A stretch of DNA of 13,089 nt from Promethearchaeota archaeon (GCA_030615235.1 JAUWZR010000046.1:1-13089), one strand, 5' to 3'; positions 7,198-13,089 are shown, counted from the stretch's first letter. A program made the numbers and translations. The notes: generated by a model from the letters alone, not told the origin.

Positions 7198-7464
7198 TTA
7201 TTTTTTCTTCTTAAAATAAAAAATCAAATCGTCTCCATCTTTTACGAATTCTACGAGTTCTGTCCCAGTTCTTTTTGCCCATCTCGTCAAATCTGCTTCT
7301 GCTGCAGGATCATCGGCTAAAACTTTAAAACATTGACCGATATCCAAGGTCTCTGAAAAAGTCCTCACTTCAAAAAGTGGTTCTGGACAAAATAATCCTC
7401 TCGTATCCAATTCCTCGTCATATTCTATTTCCTTTTTTTCTTCAACCAATATAACTACCTTCAA
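7198..7464 (-). CDS. tusA: TusA family sulfur carrier
   Basis: A small sulfur-relay protein (up to 88 aa) with the family motif CPEP, active C26 in TRGLFCPEPL, followed by the typical tail with DDPAAEADLTRW and GTEL segments. TusA accepts a persulfide on this Cys and hands it to acceptors such as tRNA thiolation, molybdenum-cofactor or dissimilatory sulfur enzymes. A second Cys (C45) is present. The codon at 7464 is TTG, not ATG; another in-frame TTG at 7449 (codon 6) fits the promoter better, and the conserved fold begins only after residue 17, so either start gives a full protein. It is first in the operon, 32 bases before iscS, which places a sulfur carrier directly beside an IscS that lacks normal desulfurase chemistry. 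Confidence 0.92.
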   Translation of the reverse strand: MKVVILVEEKKEIEYDEELDTRGLFCPEPLFEVRTFSETLDIGQCFKVLADDPAAEADLTRWAKRTGTELVEFVKDGDDLIFYFKKKK

Positions 7465-7468
7465 TGAC

Positions 7469-7487
7469 TTATATATCTTTTATAAAG
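7469..7487 (-). promoter_or_regulatory. Promoter of the tusA-iscS-iscU operon
   Basis: Two overlapping minus-strand TATA boxes, CTTTATAAAA (7487-7478) and GATATATAAG (7478-7469). Measured 26 bases downstream they predict starts near 7456 and 7447, both past the TTG at 7464 and at or before the TTG at 7449. The message would then be leaderless or nearly so. Confidence 0.5.
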
Positions 7488-7682
7488 ATTTTTTGTATTT
7501 AGAATTAATTTAATTTATAATTCTCCTAAGAGAAATACTGTCCTTAATAAATTAAAATTATTTATTATATTTTAAACAACTTTTTTGACTTTTAAAATTG
7601 GAAAAATCAACTTAATATAAAGCGACTTTATAATTTATAAATCCACAGATTTAATTCAATAAAGTTAGAAAGGCCAAAGTCT

Positions 7683-7703
7683 AAAATAAAAATAGATAAA
7701 AAG
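7683..7703 (-). terminator. Poly-T terminator of the corrinoid protein gene
   Basis: Minus-strand T5, T5 and T4 runs separated by short spacers begin a few bases after the stop codon. The remaining bases to tusA (7488-7682) are AT-rich with no coding or RNA signal that I can support. Confidence 0.45.
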
Positions 7704-7707
7704 AGAA

Positions 7708-8343
7708 TTATTTTCCAAATGCTTCTTTGATAATTTTTACCCCTGAAACAGCATCATCGGCAAATAAATCAGCCCCTAGCTTCTGGGCAAGCTCCATATT
7801 CAAAGGAGCCCCACCAACTATTAATTTTACAGAATCCCTTAGTCCGGCTGTAATTAAAGCTTCATGAACAACTTTAATTTGTTCAACGGTCATTGTTAAC
7901 AAAGAACTCAAAGCCACAATGTCAGCTCCAGTTTCCTTTACTTTTTCAACAATCGTATCTGCATCTACATCCATTCCAAGGTCGTACAGTTCAAATCCGT
8001 TGCTCAATAACAGTGATCCTAAGATATTTTTACCGATATCGTGATTATCGCCCTGTACAGTCCCAAGGATTATTTTTATTTTATCTATCGATTGATCCGA
8101 AGCAGCTAAGGCAGGTTGGAGCACTTTAAACGCTTCCTTCATCGTTTCGCCAGCGAGTACGAGTTCAGTCAAATAATATTCCTTTTCTTCGTAACGGCGT
8201 CCTACTTCGTCCATTCCTTTTGTTAAAGCGTTCATAACATCAAATGGATCCTTTCCGTCTACTTCTAACGCTTCTTTTACAGCAGCCTCAATATCATCTA
8301 CTTCTAGTTCAATTATAAGTTCTGTTAATTTCTCAAAATCCAT
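7708..8343 (-). CDS. Methyltransferase cognate corrinoid protein (MtbC/MttC-like)
   Basis: A 211-aa cobalamin protein that carries a methyl group between a substrate methyltransferase and a second methyltransferase. Residues 1-90 are the helical cap domain (B12-binding 2 type). Residues 91-211 are the Rossmann-like B12 domain with the base-off/His-on signature GDNHDIGKNI, where H101 coordinates cobalt, then SLLT at 147-150 and the GG pair at 177-178 that line the nucleotide tail. The length matches the MtmC/MtbC/MttC/MtaC families, which cannot be told apart from this sequence alone. No methyltransferase partner lies in the window, so the methyl donor (methylamine, methanol or methoxy compound) is unknown. 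No clear Shine-Dalgarno precedes the ATG; an ATG 11 bases upstream is out of frame. Confidence 0.93.
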   Translation of the reverse strand: MDFEKLTELIIELEVDDIEAAVKEALEVDGKDPFDVMNALTKGMDEVGRRYEEKEYYLTELVLAGETMKEAFKVLQPALAASDQSIDKIKIILGTVQGDNHDIGKNILGSLLLSNGFELYDLGMDVDADTIVEKVKETGADIVALSSLLTMTVEQIKVVHEALITAGLRDSVKLIVGGAPLNMELAQKLGADLFADDAVSGVKIIKEAFGK

Positions 8344-8391
8344 AATAAAACCATGATTTGTAACTATTTAATATTAAAATGTCTTACTTAA

Positions 8392-8414
8392 GATAAATAT
8401 TTTTTATATTTTAA
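8392..8414 (-). promoter_or_regulatory. Promoter of the corrinoid protein gene
   Basis: Minus-strand TTTAAAATATAAAA followed by AATATTTATC offers overlapping TATA boxes. A start near 8379 would give a leader of about 36 bases. The AT-richness makes the exact box uncertain. Confidence 0.4.
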
Positions 8415-8514
8415 ATAGACACTAATGTATAGTTTCGTTCAAAAACCGAGATTGAGAGAACTTCAAATATTAGCTATTTTTTTAATTAAACGCGTTAAAA
8501 CTTTATTGTTTGGT

Positions 8515-8529
8515 GCAAAGGTTTATATA
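8515..8529 (+). promoter_or_regulatory. Strong BRE/TATA promoter of the structured RNA
   Basis: GCAAAGG (8515-8521) directly before TTTATATA (8522-8529) is a near-ideal archaeal BRE/TATA pair. The predicted start, 8551-8552, falls exactly on the first base of the RNA's closing helix, and the elements support each other. Confidence 0.75.
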
Positions 8530-8550
8530 GTGCCGAGTTACAATGTTGTT

Positions 8551-8706
8551 TAGAGAGGAAGTCGTAAATAAAAATATCCCCTAACAATGAGCGGTCTTCC
8601 CGTGAATTGGGGAATTTCCTAATTTAAATGGTAACATACGGAACTAAATTTTATCCCAAAATCTTTACCTCATTATGAGGTTCAATTTCCGGCTTCTCTC
8701 TTTCTC
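8551..8706 (+). ncRNA. Structured non-coding RNA, family not recognised
   Basis: The two ends pair: 8552-8556 with 8697-8701 and 8558-8564 with 8690-8696, a 12-bp helix with one bulged G (8557) and one G-U. Inside are three elements. (1) 8572-8575 plus 8577-8581 pairs with 8609-8617, nine bp with A8576 bulged, topped by a hairpin 8586-8594/8600-8608 that contains tandem G-A pairs (G8589-A8605, A8590-G8604) and loop UCUUC. (2) 8621-8626 pairs with 8645-8650. (3) 8667-8672 pairs with 8676-8681 around a three-base loop. A strong promoter starts at the helix and a T8 terminator ends it, so the transcript is about 150 nt. It lacks tRNA, SRP and C/D-box signatures. The closing helix resembles RNase P helix P4 only superficially. 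Function unknown. Confidence 0.7.
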
Positions 8707-8714
8707 TTTTTTTT
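8701..8714 (+). terminator. Poly-T terminator of the structured RNA
   Basis: TTTCTC followed by eight T starts at the last base pair of the closing helix, so termination would leave the helix at the RNA's 3' end. Confidence 0.7.
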
Positions 8715-8794
8715 AGATTAATTTTGATCGGGGAGAGTTCTTCTGCAGGATGCCACAAATTATTTATTTATGAAATATCCAATTGAAACTTAAC

Positions 8795-8806
8795 ACTATA
8801 TAAACT
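8795..8806 (+). promoter_or_regulatory. Promoter of the ABC transporter genes
   Basis: ACTATATAAAC preceded by GAAACTTAAC is a good TATA box with a purine-containing BRE. It predicts a start near 8826 and a leader of roughly 100 bases, long for an archaeal message; a second TATA-like element in the repeats at 8881-8908 could shorten it. Confidence 0.5.
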
Positions 8807-8836
8807 TTTGTCTGATCAGTCAATTTCAACCTAATA

Positions 8837-8921
8837 TTTACTTTAAGCGTGAAATGATGGCATAAGGTTTTAAATAACTAAGAATTATAAAAAAAAGAAT
8901 TATAAAAAGATTTACTTTAAG
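8837..8921 (+). repeat. Direct repeats in the ABC transporter leader
   Basis: TTTACTTTAAG occurs at 8837-8847 and again at 8911-8921. Between them AGAATTATAAAAA occurs twice in tandem (8881-8893 and 8896-8908, period 15). The second long repeat ends in the Shine-Dalgarno AAGGA (8919-8923) six bases before the ATG. Confidence 0.6.
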
Positions 8922-8929
8922 GATTAAAA

Positions 8930-9700
8930 ATGGAGAATGAGTTTATCGAAAAGGCTCCAGATATAGAGGACATCGCAATTTTAAGGGAGTTAAAAGAAGG
9001 GAACTTTTTAATCTTAGTTAATAATTTAGTTAAGGATTATGAAATTGGCGATTTTATAGTGAGAGCAGTCGATGATATTTCATTAAGAATTAAAGAATCC
9101 GGATTCGTTATTATTAAAGGACCATCAGGAGCAGGAAAAACAACCCTACTAAATTTAATCGGAGGATTGGATACTCCAAATAAGGGTTCAATATACTCTC
9201 ATGGAATCAAGATTACTAACTTACAAGAAGAATCCCTCGCTACCTTTAGGTTAATAAATACAGGATTCATATTTCAAAACTATAATCTTATAAGTACTCT
9301 TACTGCTGAAGAGAACATAATGTTTCCTATGAAATTAGCTGGAATGAGTTTAAAAGAACAAAGAGAAAGAGCGTTAAACCTCTTAAATAAAGTAGGTTTA
9401 GGGGACAGAAGAGAACACCTACCTTTCCAGCTATCTGCTGGAGAACAGCAGAGGGCTGCTATAGCAAGAGCTTTAGCAAACGATCCTCCGATTATTATTG
9501 CAGACGAACCGACAGCAAATTTAGACAAAAAAACGAGTTTATTTATAAGAGATCTCTTTAGCGATATGAAGCAAGAAGGTAAAACTATTATTATTGCAAC
9601 TCACGATGATTACTTAATAGAACTTGCAAATCGCGTGATAACTTTTGAAGACGGTAAAATAGTAAATGAAGAACTAGTTAATTCTCAAGCAAATAATTAA
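8930..9700 (+). CDS. ABC transporter ATPase, LolD/MacB type
   Basis: A cytoplasmic ATPase of 256 aa that powers the FtsX-type permease encoded next. Walker A GPSGAGKT at 64-71, Q-loop Q116 in FIFQNYNL, signature LSAGE at 168-172 (Ala replaces the usual second Gly), Walker B IIIADE at 188-193, and switch H225 in ATHDD. The QNYNL and EEN motifs after the Q-loop are typical of LolD/MacB/FtsE-like ATPases, which drive mechanotransmission rather than classic import. An acidic N-terminal extension of about 28 residues (through NFLIL) precedes the usual family start. AAGGA six bases before the ATG fixes the start. The substrate cannot be deduced from the ATPase. Confidence 0.95.
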   Translation: MENEFIEKAPDIEDIAILRELKEGNFLILVNNLVKDYEIGDFIVRAVDDISLRIKESGFVIIKGPSGAGKTTLLNLIGGLDTPNKGSIYSHGIKITNLQEESLATFRLINTGFIFQNYNLISTLTAEENIMFPMKLAGMSLKEQRERALNLLNKVGLGDRREHLPFQLSAGEQQRAAIARALANDPPIIIADEPTANLDKKTSLFIRDLFSDMKQEGKTIIIATHDDYLIELANRVITFEDGKIVNEELVNSQANN

Positions 9701-9786
9701 AAAAAACCGGTGCCGTTAAAATTTCATTAGATTTTGCTCTTAAAGATTTCTATAGGAAACGTGGTACCACCTACTCTTATACAGTA

Positions 9787-11634
9787 ATGATCGTTTTAGT
9801 TATTGCGTTCACTGTATTTCTAATTAATTTCACCTCATCGTTAGGTTTTAACAGCTTTATTACATATGATTATAAAAATTCCTTCTTTTTTTCAGGCGGA
9901 ATTAGCATTATCTTTATAGATTTCACTACATTAGTGCTTATACTTATGGTAATCTTAGCTTTTGTGGTCGTTATTATTGTTACCAGTACCTTGATTATAA
10001 CCAAAAAACGGGATATTGCGATCATGAAGGCATTAGGTTCAATCCCACAGAAATTATATGGTTTCTATTTAACAGAAGTTTATGTGGTTTTTTTTATTGG
10101 TTTTCTCATTGGAGCCATAATTGGTTTTTGCTCATATATAATTTTCTTCTTTATAGCTTCATTTTTAGGAGTCATAGCGACCTTTCAAGTTGATGTTATC
10201 TATACTCCTATTCTGTTTTTATTGTGTTTAGTTGGGATTTTTCTATTTCCTGGAGTTGTGTTAAGGAAATTGGGAACCCAAAACACTATCAAATTATTTT
10301 CGAGAGATATTCCTTCGAACTACGACGCTTCAAAAAAATTATCAACAATTCCAAAGTGGATAGGTTTAATCGGATATAATTTTAAAATATCCGTCCTAAA
10401 TACACTTAGAAGGAGGGGAGAATTTAAGAGATATTTAATTGTATTTACTACTATTTCTGTAATAATTTTTACTTTAGGATTAGGGAGTACTGTTCTACAG
10501 AATTCTTCTCAAGAATGGATTAGAAAATCGCAAGGAACAAATATAATTGCAATTGGTCATAAAGATGTCCTTCAAAACTACACTTTAATGTATGATATGT
10601 TCTCCAATCCAGATATTCTCGTAACTCAAAATGATATAGACTTTCTTAACCCAAATTACTTGTTTAATCTCTCTAAAGTCGAAGAATTAACTAATTATAC
10701 TGAAATTGAAAGAATTGACCAGCGCTTAATCAATTTTTTTAATGTTACTGAGTTAGACGGGTACCATTATTTCGAAGATGGAGGTTATTTGGTAGCTGGT
10801 CAAGATAGAAAAGCTATTATTCCTATAATTGGGTTTAATGCAAGCGATATTATACAAAATTTTGAGATTGATGGTGAATACATTGTTGAGGAAGATTCTG
10901 TCAATATGATGATAGGGGACGGATTAGGACATAATCTATTTGATTATCCATTAGATCAAAGTATGAGAATTGAGGAATTAGGAACAGGCCATCCATTTCA
11001 CATTTCTGCAGTTATTATAGATAGTTTTTACAGTGGTTTTGCGGGATATGTAGATTTAGGAGTCATGCAAGGAGATCTGAATTATAGTTCGAGTGAAATT
11101 AATCTTCTCCTGCTTAAGGTACAATCTAGTGAGTATAATGATGTAATTGGAGATATTGAGTCGATTGTCCAAGCGAATTTAGGAGAAAACTTTAGTTTTG
11201 TCAATTTAAATCAAAATTTTGAGAACAATTATTCTTATCTTGAAATCCTTGCTTTATATCCCTCGCTTATTATTATTATGATGGCAATAATCTCAATTTT
11301 TGCGCTGTATAACTATCAAAAAGGCAATATTTTGGAGAAAGCGAAAGATTTTCTGATTATGAGAGCTGTGGGATCCAAATATAAATCTATTAAGAAAATT
11401 CTCTTTTTAGAAGCATTTTACATGATCATCCCGTCCCTACTCCTAAGTATGGGAATTGGGATGATATTAAACTCATTAATATTATTCGAACGCGTTTATT
11501 TACCCAACATATCGTTACCACTTATTATTATAGGGTTATTATTTATAGCTTTCTTATCATTTAATTACATAAGCTTATTTCCAATTCTTTCAAAGATAAA
11601 AAAATTTTCTATAAAAGACTTCGATATGTGGTAA
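9787..11634 (+). CDS. ABC permease with two FtsX domains and a large extracellular loop
   Basis: Integral membrane partner of the preceding ATPase, at least 615 aa, with eight predicted membrane segments in two FtsX units. Unit 1: a segment at the N-terminus, a short outer loop, then segments about 43-72, 95-125 and 137-158. Unit 2: segment 217-236, an extracellular domain of about 250 residues (237-487), then segments about 488-508, 538-566 and 576-592. Both units carry the cytoplasmic coupling motif (KRDIAIMKALGS at 74-85 and KDFLIMRAVGS at 520-530). The outer domain is rich in N-glycosylation sequons. The ATG at 9787 is only the first conventional start: the frame is open back to 9697 and encodes a typical amphipathic FtsX N-terminus (ISLDFALKDFYRKRG), so the true start is probably upstream, perhaps ATT at 9721. 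MacB-like export or extraction of surface molecules is likely; the substrate is unknown. Confidence 0.9.
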   Translation: MIVLVIAFTVFLINFTSSLGFNSFITYDYKNSFFFSGGISIIFIDFTTLVLILMVILAFVVVIIVTSTLIITKKRDIAIMKALGSIPQKLYGFYLTEVYVVFFIGFLIGAIIGFCSYIIFFFIASFLGVIATFQVDVIYTPILFLLCLVGIFLFPGVVLRKLGTQNTIKLFSRDIPSNYDASKKLSTIPKWIGLIGYNFKISVLNTLRRRGEFKRYLIVFTTISVIIFTLGLGSTVLQNSSQEWIRKSQGTNIIAIGHKDVLQNYTLMYDMFSNPDILVTQNDIDFLNPNYLFNLSKVEELTNYTEIERIDQRLINFFNVTELDGYHYFEDGGYLVAGQDRKAIIPIIGFNASDIIQNFEIDGEYIVEEDSVNMMIGDGLGHNLFDYPLDQSMRIEELGTGHPFHISAVIIDSFYSGFAGYVDLGVMQGDLNYSSSEINLLLLKVQSSEYNDVIGDIESIVQANLGENFSFVNLNQNFENNYSYLEILALYPSLIIIMMAIISIFALYNYQKGNILEKAKDFLIMRAVGSKYKSIKKILFLEAFYMIIPSLLLSMGIGMILNSLILFERVYLPNISLPLIIIGLLFIAFLSFNYISLFPILSKIKKFSIKDFDMW

Positions 11635-11653
11635 TTTTGTTATCAGAAAGAAA

Positions 11654-11716
11654 AATATTATAAAAGTGAAATAGATGAAATATATATGATATTATTTTTT
11701 CTAATCAATCGGTAAG
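11654..11716 (+). promoter_or_regulatory. Promoter region of the coiled-coil gene
   Basis: Two TATA-like boxes, AATATTATAAAAG (from 11654) and AATATATATG (about 11679-11688). The second predicts a start near 11708, just before GGTAAG (11711-11716), a plausible ribosome site 11 bases ahead of the ATG. A T6 run at 11695-11700 may end the permease transcript. Confidence 0.4.
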
Positions 11717-11727
11717 ATACGATAATA

Positions 11728-13062
11728 ATGACGGATGAAGAAAACCTATTGAGGAAAATCCAAGATTTGCAATCTGAATTAGATAAAAAGGAAATTCAAA
11801 TTAATAGACATTTAGATAATATTGACGGTCTCGAAGTAGAGATCATGAAATACGAGGAAATGTTCGATGAGAATGCTCCGAAGAAAAAAATGAAAAAAGC
11901 TAAGGAAGAAAAACTAAATATTGAATTAGACGCAAAAGATCGAGAAATGCGCGAATTGAAGGATCGAATGGGTTTTTTAAGAAAAGAAAAAATAGAATTA
12001 CAAAAGAAATATGAGCTTGAGTTAAGAAAGAATAGTGATACATCTGTTATTAGTGTAGAAGAAATTAGAGAGAAAGATAAAGCACCTTTAAATGTATTAC
12101 TGCAGGAGTTACAAAATAAAATAAACAAACAAGAATCGATAATTAGAAGGTTAAAAAGTAAAGATTTCGGAAGCGACGAATATAACGAAATTTTAGAAGA
12201 AAAAGATAAAAAAAATGAAATGCTCACCAATCAAATTGCTATGCTCACCGATCAAATTACTGAACTTAAAGAAAACTTAGATAAAACTACTTCCGATGTA
12301 GAATTAGATCATAAACCTCCGAGCACCGATATCTCAAAAAATCTCTTAGAAGAACTCCAAAATAACCTAAATAAAGTAAAGAGACATAACAAAGAGTTAA
12401 AAAAGAAATTAGAAAAATACCAAAAAAAAGATAAAGGCAAAAAGGGATCGGAAGAGAATCGTCATGTATTAGAATTGCAAAATATAATTTCTCAATTAAC
12501 TAGTGAGTTAGAGTATAAGAATAAAATAATTGAAGAAAATACTACATCAAGCATATACCGAGAGAGCGAATCGGATACTACATCTCTACGTTCCGTTGTA
12601 GAAGAATTAAAAAGTAAGTTAAGTAAAGCTAAATCACAAATAGCATCTCTTCAACTAGCTCAAAAACCTAGTACTGAAAGTCTTTCTCCAGGTGAGACTG
12701 AAGGAAAACTAAAAATTCAAAGAGAGATGGCGAGTTTTCTACAACAGCAATTAGAAGAAGCAAACAACGCTCTTAAAACAAAAGAGGAAGAAATTACAAC
12801 AATAAAAACTGAGGCTATAAGGATTAAAAGAAAATACGAAGAATTAGAAAACCATATTAAATTAAAAGACCAAAAAACAAATGAATTAAATACTAATATA
12901 GAGGCGCTTAAAATGCAAATCCAAACTCAAAATGCTACATCGCTAGCAATCCATCCTGATGTAAAATTACGACTCAAAGAACTCCAGAGTTTAGTAGACG
13001 ATCTAAACAAACAAAATATACAGCAAAGGTTAGAAATCTCTCAATTAAGAAAGAGCAAGTAA
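11728..13062 (+). CDS. Modular cysteine-free coiled-coil protein of unknown function
   Basis: A 444-aa soluble protein made almost wholly of Lys/Glu/Leu heptads, with no signal peptide, membrane segment, cysteine or tryptophan. Coiled-coil blocks begin with a recurring ELQ/EELK signature: 124-145 (LLQELQNKINKQ), 206-230 (LLEELQNNLNKV), 247-270, 290-309 (VVEELKSKLSKA), 337-356 and 415-430. They are divided by Ser/Thr/Pro-rich linkers near 101-119, 186-204, 271-289 and 311-325. The first 100 residues are one continuous helix region with a basic KKKMKKAK patch at 52-59. I recognise no ATPase, SMC hinge or ESCRT motif. It may be a structural or scaffold protein (inference only from composition). 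It is separated by 93 bases from the permease and has its own promoter, so it need not belong to the transporter. Confidence 0.85.
   Translation: MTDEENLLRKIQDLQSELDKKEIQINRHLDNIDGLEVEIMKYEEMFDENAPKKKMKKAKEEKLNIELDAKDREMRELKDRMGFLRKEKIELQKKYELELRKNSDTSVISVEEIREKDKAPLNVLLQELQNKINKQESIIRRLKSKDFGSDEYNEILEEKDKKNEMLTNQIAMLTDQITELKENLDKTTSDVELDHKPPSTDISKNLLEELQNNLNKVKRHNKELKKKLEKYQKKDKGKKGSEENRHVLELQNIISQLTSELEYKNKIIEENTTSSIYRESESDTTSLRSVVEELKSKLSKAKSQIASLQLAQKPSTESLSPGETEGKLKIQREMASFLQQQLEEANNALKTKEEEITTIKTEAIRIKRKYEELENHIKLKDQKTNELNTNIEALKMQIQTQNATSLAIHPDVKLRLKELQSLVDDLNKQNIQQRLEISQLRKSK
12220..12258 (+). repeat. 21-base tandem duplication inside the coiled-coil gene
   Basis: An 18-base block (12220-12237) recurs at 12241-12258 with one difference. 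It encodes consecutive heptads MLTNQIA and MLTDQIT, so the duplication added one exact heptad turn. Confidence 0.8.
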
Positions 13063-13067
13063 TAAAT

Positions 13068-13089
13068 ATGGAACTAATCATCTTGGGTT
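13068..13089 (+). CDS. Start of a downstream gene (3' partial)
   Basis: Five bases after the coiled-coil stop, an ATG opens a frame reading MELIILG before the window ends. The hydrophobic strand ending in Gly fits the first beta strand of many folds (for example metallo-beta-lactamase or Rossmann), but seven codons cannot identify it. Tight spacing suggests cotranscription. Confidence 0.4.

Larger units (their letters stand above)
8344..8929. other. 586-base gene-free interval
   Basis: From left to right it holds the corrinoid gene promoter (minus), an AT-rich spacer (8415-8514) in which I see nothing, a structured RNA with its promoter and terminator (8515-8714), an unexplained G-rich patch near 8729-8753, and the promoter and repeat-bearing leader of the ABC transporter genes (8795-8929). 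No reading frame in it is convincing. Confidence 0.7.

Noticed and set aside
7627..7641. TTTATAATTTATAAA, a 7-1-7 palindrome in the tusA/corrinoid gap
   Set aside because: Composed only of A and T in a very AT-rich spacer and not placed at a supported promoter; likely chance.
8587..8622. Tiny ORF starting at ATG 8587 (MSGLPVNWGIS) within the RNA
   Set aside because: Only 11 codons, no ribosome site, and the bases are explained by the hairpin pairing.
8551..8706. RNase P RNA, because GAGGAAGTCG and CCGGCTTCT resemble conserved regions CR-I and CR-V pairing as helix P4
   Set aside because: The pairing lies at the very ends of the transcript, leaving no room for P1-P3; the ACAGAA of CR-V, the bulged U of P4 and regions CR-II to CR-IV are absent, and it is about half the usual archaeal length.
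8729..8753. G-rich patch after the RNA as part of a second RNA or terminator
   Set aside because: It forms no convincing helix with nearby sequence and lies after the T8 terminator.
9698..9720. Programmed frameshift in the A8 run joining ATPase and permease
   Set aside because: The ATPase stop codon lies at the beginning of the run, so slippage there could not bypass it; a separate upstream start for the permease is simpler.
11796..12230. 144-aa minus-strand ORF opposite the coiled-coil gene
   Set aside because: Ser/Phe/Ile-rich shadow of the Lys/Glu-rich coding strand with no motifs or ribosome site.

Overview
The window is AT-rich archaeal DNA, most likely from an anaerobe. The archaeal call rests on promoters built as a purine-rich BRE plus a TATA box about 26 bases before the inferred start, on poly-T terminators, on GGTGA-type ribosome binding sites, and on the gene content: an Archaeoglobus-type IscS, a methyltransferase corrinoid protein, and a two-gene superoxide/peroxide defence set. 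An Asgard (Loki-like) archaeon is my best guess at lineage. That guess rests only on overall style (very AT-rich, long coiled-coil protein, FtsX-type transporter) and no marker gene in the window confirms it.

Layout. 1-1164 (+): 3' part of an acyl-CoA dehydrogenase with a rubredoxin fused to its C-terminus. 1323-2400 (-): desulfoferrodoxin-type superoxide reductase and rubrerythrin, each with its own upstream region. 2586-4955 (-): a four-domain protein, CoA-disulfide/persulfide reductase + rhodanese + TusA + rhodanese, behind a promoter overlapped by a strong inverted repeat. 5167-7464 (-): an operon tusA-iscS-iscU. Here iscS has lost the PLP lysine (Asp in its place) and iscU carries an extra C-terminal domain resembling a degenerate thioredoxin-reductase nucleotide-binding half. 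7708-8343 (-): an orphan corrinoid protein. 8344-8929: a 586-base gene-free stretch holding a strongly supported but unidentified structured RNA of about 150 nt with its own promoter and terminator. 8930-11634 (+): an ABC ATPase and a two-FtsX-domain permease. 11728-13062 (+): a cysteine-free modular coiled-coil protein, then the first codons of another gene.

How the genes fit together. The left half reads as an anaerobe's redox and sulfur island. Rubredoxin is the classic electron donor for superoxide reductase and rubrerythrin, so an acyl-CoA dehydrogenase carrying its own rubredoxin next to both could feed electrons from acyl-CoA oxidation to oxygen detoxification (inference). The right part of that half handles sulfane sulfur: rhodanese and TusA domains, a persulfide reductase, a free TusA, and a Fe-S scaffold whose partner IscS cannot act as an ordinary PLP cysteine desulfurase. 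The simplest reading is Fe-S cluster assembly fed by sulfide or by TusA/rhodanese-bound persulfide rather than by cysteine. The transporter and coiled-coil genes to the right look unrelated to this.
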